From: Scenedesmus sp. ARA3
Taxonomy: Eukaryota; Chlorophyta; Chlorophyceae; Sphaeropleales; Scenedesmaceae
Direction: 5' to 3'
NCBI GenBank assembly: GCA_004335835.1
Contig: RWJK01001585.1
Span: 1-64,000 of the forward strand
DNA: 64,000 bases
Below, in pieces: positions 35,830 to 45,778 of this stretch. The stretch's first letter is position 1, and every line of letters starts with the position of its first letter. The translations under genes and the position numbers were made by a program. A model generated the notes under the pieces. It made no database searches. It saw only the letters and a program-made list of their open reading frames with translations, and was not told the origin of the DNA.

Positions 35830-38684
35830 CGGACTGGTAGAGTGCTGGTGCGGCTACAGCTGCAAGCATAAGCCCAAGCAGGACGTGTCCTGCACACGGG
35901 CTGAAACGCAAGCACTTCAGTTCACAGTAGCTGACATGTGCGTCCGCAGCCACATGCGCTTCTAGTCATAACACTGCTGCGCAAACAATCATTAAAAGAT
36001 GCTGCAGCTGCTGCCCGCTGCTGGCACACCAGACACAGCCACCAAGCTTCATGCCACAACAGCAGCAGCCCGTGCAGGTGCTGGCGCGCAAGCTGGCGCT
36101 GGCGTCGCACCTGTTGACCCTCACACCATCCTGCTCCATCTGAGTCAGCACGTCACCAAAGGGCTTCCAGTACTCAAGGTACAGGTCCCACAGCGTGTAG
36201 TTGGCACTGCTGCTGCTGCTGCTGCTAGAAGCAGCAGGGCCCACCACTGCTGTAAAGCCCACTTGTGCGCCAGTCCGAGTTGGGAGGGTGGTGCTGCCGC
36301 CCTGCCAAGCTGCTGCAGGTGGCACCAGCCACTGCTGCTGCTGCTGCTCTGGCAGCGACATTCCTGGCTGCTGCTGCTGCGGCAGCTGCTGCTGCTGCTC
36401 GACTGCAGGCATTTGCACAACTTGCTGCTGGTGATACTGCTGCTGCGGGTGCTGGTACTGCAGCTGCTGATGCTGCGGCTGCATTGCTGGCTGCTGGAAC
36501 TGCTGCGGACCTGCTTGCTGCTGCCACGGCTGCTGCATTTGCGGCCATGCCTGCTGCTGTGATGGCGGCTGCTGCATGGGCTGCTGCATGGGCTGCTGCA
36601 TTAGATGCTGCGGTGCTTGCTGCAGTGCTTGCTGCCCTGCTGACAGCGTTGACAGCTGCTGCTGCTGCTGCACCCCTGGCTGCACCACCTGCTGCTGCTG
36701 CTGCCCAGTCAGTACGCGGCTCTTCATCATAGGCCTCGGCCTGCGCTGCGGGCCCGCCCCGCCACGTGCTGCTGCTAGCGCTGCTGCTGCTGCTGGCGGC
36801 GGCGGCTGCTCCGCCTCTTTTGCAAGCGCGAGTGCCGCGTGCAGCTGCGGGTTGTGCTGCTGCGCAGAGAGCAGCTGCTGGCAGAGGTAGGAGTCCATGA
36901 CCACCAGCTGCTGCTGCAGCAGGCTCATCAGCGCGCGGTGCACGTTCCAGGTGGCCTGCACGGTTGGAGGCAAAGGATAGCGGCAAAGAAGTTTGATGGC
37001 ACAGGAAAGCACAGAGAAGCTGAGCTGATGGCTGTAAATGGGCACACTGTTTCATGGCAGTTCCCCCGCGCGGCAGCGGCATGTGTGTTGTTGGCCGAGT
37101 GCATCAGCAACACAAGCTGCAGCTGCTGCACTCAGGTGATGCTGCCGCACAAACCACAAACCAGCAACCAGCTGCAAGCCCTACACTGCTCACCCTGCGG
37201 CCATGCAGCTGCTGCTACGCTGGACCAGCCCCATCGCAAGCTGCTGCCAGCCCTGCCCCTACCCCTAGCAGCACCACGCACCTTAGCATCCAGCGCTGAG
37301 TAGTCCACCCACTCCGGCCTGAACAGCGCATCGGTGTGCAGCACATGCATTGGGGGCACCTGGTCCACTTTGGTAGGGCTGCCGTCTGCCTTGAGGCGCA
37401 GCAGCCCGAAGCGCTCCTTCATGCCGCGCTTGGGCAGGCCCACCTCCTCGGGCTTGAAGGTCTTGGCCAGCTCGGCGTTGATCTGGCAGGTGCGTTACAT
37501 GACATGTTGGATGACATTAAGATGAGTCAGAAAAGGAATGACATGTTGGCATTGGGACAGAAAGGGGTGACAGGTGGGCGTGGCGTAGATTTGGGTGTGT
37601 GGACACATGCCAGGCAGTGGATATAAGTGCATGTGCACCGCAGCGCATAGCAGCAGGCAGTGCTGCAAGTAGCAGCGCATGCCAGCAGCAGTGGTGCTTG
37701 TGCAGAGGCAGCTTTCACGCAGCTGCCCAGTTGCACTTGACCAAAATCGAAAGCACAACCACACATGATGAGACACACACGTGTCCACATCCGCAAACAC
37801 ATGCACAAAAGCAATCCCCCTCTCCGCACATTCAGCAAACTCTCCCTCCCTGCCCCCCTCCCCTCACCTTGGCGTCCCTGCTGAGGCTGTCCAGCGCGTA
37901 TGTCTCGCTCCCTTTCCTGCTGGCGTCCCACAGCCGCGCCATGTGCAGCGTGTCACCCCCAAAGCCCTGCATCCTGAACCCCAGCCGCTGCAGCACGTGG
38001 CGGTCAAACCCATAGTTATGCCACACTTTTTGAACGATTGAATCCTCAAAGAACAGCCGGAACTCCTCCATAATGCCAGAGGCCTCAGGATCAGCCCAAA
38101 TGTCCTCAACAGTAGGGGCCGGCTGCTCCCCACCATACACCGCAGACGCAGCAGCAGGTCGGCCAATGCTGCCGGCCACGGCGCGGCTGCCGCTGCCGGC
38201 AGCAGCTGCTGCTGCTGCAGCTACAGCGGGCACGCTAGCCTGCGGCCTGCTGCTGCTGTTGCTGCTGAGCATGCTGAGGTCAAGCTGCCCACTTGCTGCT
38301 GCTGCTGCAGTGTCCCAGCTGCTCAAGCCAGAGCTGCTTGAATTGTGCCAGAGCTGCAAGTCAGAGCCCAACAGCCCCGCTGCTGCTGCTGCTGCTGCCA
38401 CAACAGGCTGCCGTTGCCGCACACCGCTGGCATAAGCTGCAGCAGCAGCAGCAGCCTCATCAGCAGTGACCGCCAAGCTGCTGCTGCTGCTGCTGCTGTC
38501 AGTGCTGGTGCGTCGCCTGCTGGTCTGACGAGGCCGCCTCCTGCTGCCTGCTACTGGTGTGACCTCTTCAAGAGTCTCCTCAACCAGCAGTGCCTCCTCT
38601 TCAGCAGCAGCAGTTGCTGCTGCACCTCTCCTTCTGCGGCTCGTGCTGCTGCCTGTGCTGCTGCTTTCTGGCGCATCAGAAGCA

Positions 38685-38716
<32 letters not shown>

Positions 38717-40133
38717 TGGTGTTGTGTCCTTCTTCGCCCGGCCTCTCCTGCGAGCAGCAGTGGCACCAGAAGCAGCCGCTGCTGCTTCACCACTGCTGAC
38801 TACCGCATCTGCTGGTGACGCCTGCATTGCTTCAGCAACCCCAGCACTGCTGACATCAGCAGCAGGTGCTGCCTCTGGCGCGACCTGCAGCGACGGCTGC
38901 ACAGCAGGCAGCAGCGCCTCAGCAGCAGCTGCCTCCTGCGCCTGCTGCTGCTGCAGTATCTGCTGGTACTCTGCCGCCGCAGCTGCTGCTGCTGCATCTC
39001 GCTGCTGCTGCTGCTTTTTGGCCCAGCCGCCTGCTAGGTCCACCCAGATGCGGTTGACTGGACCGCTGCGCTGCACATCTGCTCCTGCTGCTGCGGCTGC
39101 TGCTGCCACCACCCCACCAGCTCTGCTGCTGCTCATCGCAGCACTGAAGTCCGCCTGGGGGTGTGCATAGATGGAAAAGCAGATCACCGTCCCATGCCCC
39201 ACAGGCGACTGCGTCTTCACATCAATGGCTGCAACCTCAGTATCACAGGCAAAGAAAACCTTGTCTGGCGGGTCATACTGTGCATTGCCGTGCTTGTCAG
39301 TCCAGTGGATGCCATTCTCTGCATACTGCAGCAGCTGCTGCACCACTGCACGCGCAGATTCCACGCTGTCAACCACCGCCACATCATCAGGTATGGATTC
39401 TAACCGCCCGGTTGGTTGCTTGAGTACAAACTCGGCGCCAGATGCAGAGCGCAGCGGGTCAGACTCCAGCCAGTGCTGCTGCCGCAGCTCCAGCTCCTGC
39501 TGCTGCTCCAGCTGCTGCTGCTGCTCCGCTAGCCGCTGCTGCTCAATCGACTGCTGCAACTGCTGCTGCTGCTCCTGCTCAACCTGCTGCCAGGCAGGCA
39601 GCCGCTGCTGCGGCTGCTGCTGCCCGTGCCAGCTGCCGTAAACCTGGCCTGCTGGCTGCTGCAGCTGCTGCTGCTGCTGCAGCTGCTGCTGCTGCTGCTG
39701 CTGCTGCGGCAGCTGCTGCTGGTGTGTCAGGGACCGGGGCTGCTGGAACCCTTCTGGGAACCCAGCAGCAGCTGCAGGCAGCAACGCCAAGTTGTTGTTG
39801 GTGGCGCCTGCAGCAAGCCCGTAGCCCAATGCGCTGCTGCTGCTGCCGTTAAAGGCATGTCCATTGACACCGTTGCCATTGAGCGCATGTCCATTCGAGC
39901 CATTGGCAGGCCACAGGTTGGCAGCACGCGGCAGCAACTGCTGTGCTGCATGCTGCTGCTGGCTGGGTGCATGCCTGACTAGCTCACTGACGGCTGCTGG
40001 CAAGGCTTGACCATGCTGCTGCCTCAGGCGCTGCAGCACGTGACTGTTCTGTGCGGGGGGTGCCCCGCCTGGCATGCTGTTGAACCTGGGGCTTGCAGGA
40101 AACTGCTGCGGCGGGAAGGCATACTGCTGTGCT

Positions 40134-40166
<33 letters not shown>

Positions 40167-40984
40167 ATGTTGTGATGGCTGCCTCCACCAATGCTGTAAG
40201 GCTGCTGCTGAGCCTGCACAGGTTGGCTCCACACAGGCTGCTGCTGCTGCTGCTGCTGGGCTGCATGCTGTTGTACATACTGCTGCTGTGGAGCAGCGGC
40301 AGCACCTGATGGCTGGAAGCTTGCTGCATTGTTCTGTGCTCCGGTGCCGTTGCTGCCGTTGCCATTGCTGCCGTTGCCATTGGTGCCGTTGCTGTACAGT
40401 GGCTGATGCTGCTGTTGCTGCACACGAGAAGAGAAATCATCCCAAGGCTGGTCCTGGCTGATCACCTGCAGGCCAATCTGTTGCTGCTGCGGCTCCTGTG
40501 CAGCGCCAGTGTTGCTGGTGGCAGCAGCTGCATACACAGATGTGGCTGCTGCGTGGGTGCTTTTGTGCACAGCGCGGTGGTGCCTGGTCAAATATTGAAA
40601 GCACAGCCCGTTATCAGCAAATCCATAGCTTGAAAAGAAATGAACAACCGTTGGCTTCACAGCCCATCTTGGCGTGGCAGCGGCAGGCTTTCCATGCACT
40701 GCACTAGGGTACACACATGCCTTGACGCATGCACAGCTGCATGCATGTCACACACCAGGGTCGACAGGCATCTCTAGCCCGTGGCGTACGACGACAAACA
40801 AAACGAAGCTGAACTCAACTGCCGACACTACGCTGCAATCTCACCTGGAGGCCACAGGTGCAAGCTGGCTGCAGTGACTGCTGTTGTCAGCAGCAGCACG
40901 GCGTGAACTGCTGCGCCAGGGCCCTGCCTTGGCAGCCCATGCCGTGGCAGCCTTGTCAAGCAGAGAGGTTACCATTCTCCGCAT
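31803..40984 (-). CDS. Plant/protist organellar DNA polymerase (POP, family A), oversized
   Basis: Twelve exons join in frame to 1939 residues: 40984-40845, 40583-37868, 37482-37282, 36955-36111, 35783-35703, 35378-34727, 34496-34140, 33987-33845, 33338-33194, 33035-32812, 32444-32306, 31979-31803. The product should replicate plastid and/or mitochondrial DNA. Exon 1 encodes an Arg/Ser/Ala-rich targeting peptide (MRRMVTSLLDKAATAWAAKA). The 3'-5' exonuclease shows ACDTEV (~residue 490), WHNYGFDRHVL (~900) and YSALD (~1013). The polymerase shows motif A DYGQLELR (~1680), motif B RRKAKILNFSIAYGKT (~1760) and motif C VHDEVMLEG (~1881). RLSARRPNLQNQPA and the end TWYEAK match plant POLIA/POLIB. 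Those are about 1000-1050 residues long. The excess is Q/N/A-rich sequence before and inside the exonuclease and ~200 Gln-rich residues in exon 4. Head-to-head with DDX47. Confidence 0.93.
33297..33610 (-). repeat. Tandem triplication of the 5' edge of polymerase exon 9
   Basis: Three copies of an exon edge encoding ALG(M/K)Y(D/E)(Y/H)IQEA sit at ~33299-33338, ~33419-33459 and ~33568-33605. Starts are 120 and 149 bp apart. Each is preceded on the minus strand by a CTG tract. The copies are separated by a shared spacer (ACAGGTTGATGTGTGCTGC in one, a variant in the other). Only the copy ending at 33338 continues into the conserved coding sequence and is used in the gene model. The other two lie in the preceding intron. 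Confidence 0.9.
35784..35826 (-). repeat. CTG tract at polymerase exon 5 acceptor
   Basis: About 13 triplets, read CTG on the sense (minus) strand, run directly into the CAG acceptor of exon 5. A comparable tract of ~13 units at 32453-32494 precedes exon 11. Confidence 0.9.
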
Positions 40985-41469
40985 CTACTCCCAGCATAGT
41001 AGCGGTGTCCTGGTCGCTGGCATGTGATGAGACCCCGCCACTGCTGCTACCACCAAGTCAAGCAACGCGACTGCTGTCCGTGGCACACTGGATGCTTTGG
41101 AAGCTCTTCTTATAAAAGTCTAAGTCACAGTGCGTGCCGGTAGCTCAGTCTGTCAGCAGAGCGAAGCAACTCTATGTGAGTGAGACTGCCGTCTCCAGGG
41201 CGCGAACAAACGGATGTGAGTAGTTAGATCTACCACGACGCATATTTAAGAGCGGGTGAGGCCAAGTAAGCACCGACGCTTGCACTCGCCCAATGTCAAG
41301 GGCTTGTCAAAGACAGTCCTAGGTGTTCCCCGCCCACGGCATGTGGGGCTTTGCCGTGCTGAAAGGCCAGGTATTTCAAATTGTCTATGCTGTGTTATCT
41401 GGCTACCTGAAGTTTAGCTGTTCACACAAGCGCCCACCAGGGAAGTTCACGAAAGCTCCGCTCTCTGCA
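40985..41469. promoter_or_regulatory. Bidirectional upstream region, DNA polymerase / DDX47
   Basis: 485 bp separate the two divergent starts. TATAAAAG at 41111-41118 reads as a TATA box on the plus strand. The same site, CTTTTATAAG on the minus strand, is a TATA-like element ~125 bp before the polymerase ATG. A tRNA-like 5' half at 41134-41163 (TAGCTCAG followed by GAGC) has no matching T-arm. Confidence 0.5.
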
Positions 41470-43030
41470 ATGAAATCCCGAAGCGATAATCAGCTTACGG
41501 AGCAAGAAAGAGAAGCAGCCATAAAAGCGTTTGAAGGGCTTGGGCTATGCACACAGCTGGCGGAGGCAGCAGCAAGCTTAGGTTGGAAGCAGCCATCTGT
41601 CATTCAGCAGCAAGCCGTGCCTCCTTTGCTGCAAGGTGAGACACGAACATCAGTCTCTGTGTTGCAAGGGTGTAGCCGCAGCTGCAGCCGCGTTGGGCCC
41701 GTGCATGGAGGTCACTGGGTGATGCTGTCAGAGTTGCTGCTGCTGCTGCTGCTGTGCCCGACAGCATGGTGCGCATGTACATGACTAGTTTGGGCCCAAA
41801 TAAAGAGCTGCGTGTGTTCATGGTATTACTGGCGCTGCGTAGTCAGTAGCAGCACGCAACCCATCCTGCAGCGGTTCCGAGCCGCTGGCAGCGGCCGTTG
41901 CAAGTGTACTCGTCATTCTATGGGCGCTGACTTGTGGCAGCAGCGGCAGTTGGGATGGCCAGAGGCATAGCAAGCCACTTGCGCATGAGCTCAGCAAGCA
42001 TATCGTTGACTTGCTCTGCACCCTGCCTCCAGCTCCTGGTGGGCATTGATTGCAGCCCCATGCGCCCACCTGAGGGCATGAGCACCTGCCTTCACATGAA
42101 ATTCCAGCAACCAGAAGCAGCCCCATGTCATCTTCAATAGGAAACCATTTCATACCATCCAAGATGGTGCCAGGACCCACATGTAACTATCCTCTCTCAA
42201 ATAGGAAACCATTGCCTCGACCATTACACCCTGCGCACATTTCCTCCTGCAGGCAATGACGTCATCGGCCTGGCTCAAACCGGCTCCGGCAAGACAGGCG
42301 CCTTTGCGCTGCCTATCCTGCAAGGCCTCATGGACAAGCCACAGGAGCTGTATGCACTCATTTTATCCCCAACACGCGAGCTGGCAATCCAGATAGCAGA
42401 GCAGTTTGAAGCGCTGGGTTCAGGCATAGGGCTCAAGTCAGCGGTGCTAGTGGGAGGCATAGACATGATGGCGCAGGCGATTGCGCTAGCAAAGCGGCCG
42501 CACGTCATTGTGGGTACGCCCGGGCGTGTGGTGGACCACCTGACCAACACAAAGGTGCGGCTTGCTGCTGTGTGCAGTGCTGGGCCAGATTTGCTGCAGC
42601 TGGCATGCCGCACTGCCGTTTTGCTCTCTGCGCTGCAACACCACAAATATCCCTGCCTGCTTAGCTTTTTCTGCTGCAACTCGTGTTTGTGATCACATGG
42701 GTAGTTGCCATAGCACAATGGTGTGTTTCACGTGTTCCAGGGATCATTCCGCGTCGAGTCATCACACGTTGTGTGCAGCTCAACCCTCGACCCACCTGTG
42801 CTGCCACACTGCCACCCGTGCTCCACCTGCCGGTGCTGCAGGGCTTCGGCCTCAAGGTTGTGAAGCACCTGCGTGCGGCTAAACCCACCTGTGCTGCATG
42901 CTGCCACCTATCTCGCTGCAGGGCTTCAGCCTCAAGGCTGTGAAGCACCTGGTGCTGGATGAGGCTGACAAGCTGCTGGACATGGACTTTGAGCAGGAGA
43001 TAGACCAGATACTCAAGGTGGGGCGAGGCA

Positions 43031-43065
<35 letters not shown>

Positions 43066-44558
43066 TGCTATTGTTTGTGTGATTGTGATAGGGCAGGCGG
43101 TGCTGCGCAGAAGCCAGGGGCAGGGGAGAGTCGTGTGAACCTCTGCGTCTCGGATGGACTGCCAGCTGGTGTTTGTGCAACAGAGCATATGCTGTGCAGT
43201 AGATGCAGCACAAGGTCATTGCTGCGCACTCAAGCCTTCTGCCAGCACTAACATGTCGTGATTCCTCTTTTTCGTCTGGTTCTTCTCCTGCACTGCTGCC
43301 TCTTCACCACCCATGTGCTGCACACCGCCTGTTTCCTGCTGCAGCTGCTGCCGCGTGAGCGCCGCACGCAGCTGTTCTCCGCCACCATGACCAACAAGGT
43401 GGCCAAGCTGCAGCGCGCGTGCCTGGTGTCTCCGGTCAAGGTTGAGGTGGCGGCCAAGTACAGCACAGTGGACACGCTGCGCCAGCAGTACTGCTTCATC
43501 CCCGCCAAGTACAAGGACTGCTACTTGGCCTTCGTGCTCAACGAGCTCAGCGGCAGCACAGCCATGGTGAGCTATAATGTGTAATTGTACATTTTCTTGC
43601 CGTGTTAAGGTGTTGTGCTGTTGAGTGGGTTCAGAGCAAGAGGTTGCTTGGTTGTGGCATGGCTTCAGTGTACCCAGCGGTTGTAGGTATGCGGCCTGGC
43701 TCCTTGGCCATGCAGGGGCTGGCCAGCCAGCAGCATTTGTATAACGCATAAGTTCTGGACAGCATGTTTGGGCTTGCACATAAGTATCATCCATCGGTGC
43801 GTCCTGTGCGCCACAAAGCATGGCTTGTAGGTCGCTCTACATGTACCACACCCACCTGTGGACTCCTATGCCAGATGCCGCGCACCTTGCCACTCACCCG
43901 CAACTCCTGCTGCTGCTGCCGCCTCTGCCGCCTTCAGGTCTTCACGCGCACCTGCGACGCCACGCGCAAGGTGGCGCTCACGCTGCGCAACCTGGGCTTT
44001 GGGGGCGTGCCAATCCACGGCCAGATGAGCCAGCCCAAGCGCCTCGGCGCCCTCAACAAGTTCAAAGCAGGCGAGCGCTCCATCCTGGTTGCCACAGATG
44101 TGGCCAGCAGAGGCCTGGACATTCCCAGCGTGGATGTTGTTATAAACTATGATGTTCCTTCAAACTCGAAGGACTACGTGCACCGCGTGGGCCGCACCGC
44201 GCGCGCGGGGCGCAGCGGGCGGAGCGTTACGTTAGTGACGCAGTACGACGTTGAGATGTTCCAGAAGATCGAGCACCTGACGGGCGTGAAGATGGAGGCG
44301 TTCCCTGCGGAGCGCGACGAGGTGCTGCTGCTGCTGGAGCAGGTCAGCAACGCGCAGCGCATTGCCACAATGCAGATGAAGGAGGCAGATGATGGCAAGG
44401 GAGGCAGGAGCCGCAAGCGTGGTGGTATGGGAGATGATGAGGAGGTGGGGGCGGGTGGGATGGGGCCGGCAGCAGCAGCAGCAGGCGGCGGCGGCCGGCA
44501 TGGGAAGCGGTCGAGGGGTGGCGGCAGGGGCGGCAGGGGTGGCAGGGGCGGCCGGTGA
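41470..44558 (+). CDS. DDX47: DEAD-box RNA helicase DDX47/Rrp3 (plant RH10)
   Basis: Five exons (41470-41635, 42253-42554, 42922-43017, 43345-43566, 43938-44558) give 468 residues in frame. All helicase motifs are present in order: Q motif ([14 protein letters not shown]), I AQTGSGKT, Ia PTRELA, Ib [50 protein letters not shown]. Stretches such as [20 protein letters not shown] and [17 protein letters not shown] are specific to the DDX47/Rrp3 branch, which acts in 18S rRNA maturation in the nucleolus. The C-terminus ends in a GGRGG-rich basic tail, which can bind RNA. The start ATG gives a short N-terminus like the plant RH10 proteins. A partial copy of the exon 3 start lies 80 bp upstream of that exon. 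Confidence 0.96.
42842..42872 (+). repeat. Partial duplicate of DDX47 exon 3 with its splice acceptor
   Basis: A 31-bp copy of the exon 3 start, complete with GCTGCAG acceptor, lies exactly 80 bp before the real exon (42922). It differs by two replacement changes (Ser to Gly, Ala to Val) and runs into a GTGCGG donor-like site. Used as a 31-nt cassette exon it would shift the frame. The flanking ACCCACCTGTGCTGC is duplicated too. Confidence 0.85.
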
Positions 44559-45778
44559 TGAGCAGGCGTGTGGGTTGCGTGTGGATGGCAGGTGCTGCTG
44601 CAGGTGCAGTAGTGTCCTGCCTCTGCTTGCTGGCCCGGGGTGTGACGTGCTCCTTGCCGCTGTATGGACCATTGATAGGGTGCAGGCTGTTTTGGGTTGA
44701 GAGAAAGCCAGTTTGGAGAACTTGGGTGGTTGCTGAGGGTATTACATTGTTGATGTTCACAGTGTGAGCGTTATACAGCAGAGATTGTCGGTTACTCAAT
44801 TGTCAGTTGTCATTGCCCCGCCAAACTTGAAAGTATCGTATCAGCGCAAGCTGTCAGAGCGGCAGCTTGTCATGTGCAGAGCCTGCCGTGCTCGCATTGG
44901 TGACACAAATGGCACCTGTTGCTCAAAGCACGGCATGCACAGCTGCAGGGGTAGAGCTGTGCAGCAGTGCGGCTGCCGCTCCTTGCTGTATGCGTGGCGA
45001 TCTCCACAGCAGCACGTTGCGGTCGGTCCACTGTTGTTGCGCTGTGCCGGCAACTTGCTTTGCGATCAGTGCTGCCTGCCTTGTTGTGTGGCAGGACTGT
45101 CAACTGGCGCGGACTTCATGGAGCTGGTGGCGTTTTGGGGTGACCCAGCCACGTAGCAATTCACCAGCTGCTGCTGCTGTGGTGGCAGTTTGCAAACCAA
45201 TTGGTGCAGCAAGACTCACAGTTATGCAGTGCGCTCGGCCGCTGAGCTGCGGCAGTGTGTGTATGCTGACTGCATGGTGTGGGTTGTCCTGGAGTGCTTC
45301 TTCCACACCATACAGATATGTGTGTGTGTGCTGGATTATGTGCATATCACACGTCAGGCACATGCCAGGGACTGCCCGGCAGGTGACTCTGGTGCTGTCT
45401 GGCTTTTTTCTTTTCCATGCTAAATGGCATCGCTGCCACTGCTTCAAGGCTGTTGCAGGCTTGCATACAGTGTAGTGGGTGCATGCAGCAAGCTGCTGTG
45501 ACGAATGGGAGGCCTGCGAGTGGCGGCGGCTGCTGCAGCAGCGGTGGCAGCTCAGCTGGCAGTGCCAGCACTGAGTGCTCCTAGCTGTGTAGGAGAGGGA
45601 GCCCCAAACATAGTCTGACATAAATTCTTTGGGAAGGTGTTACCGAGAGACCACACAGCCTACAGCAAACCAAAAACAGCAACAGCAAGATTGTACAAGA
45701 CATTGTCAGCCTCGCCTGATCGCCGTGAGCATTAGGGACTCCCTAATGCCTTGGAGGCGATACAATGTGGCTCATGCC
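44559..45778. other. Intergenic, DDX47 3' UTR and spacer
   Basis: No supported exon. Immediately before the transposon-like element, 45719-45761 can fold into a nested hairpin. A 9-bp perfect stem (CATTAGGGA/TCCCTAATG, 45730-45748) lies inside an ATCGCC/GGCGAT pair. Confidence 0.45.
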
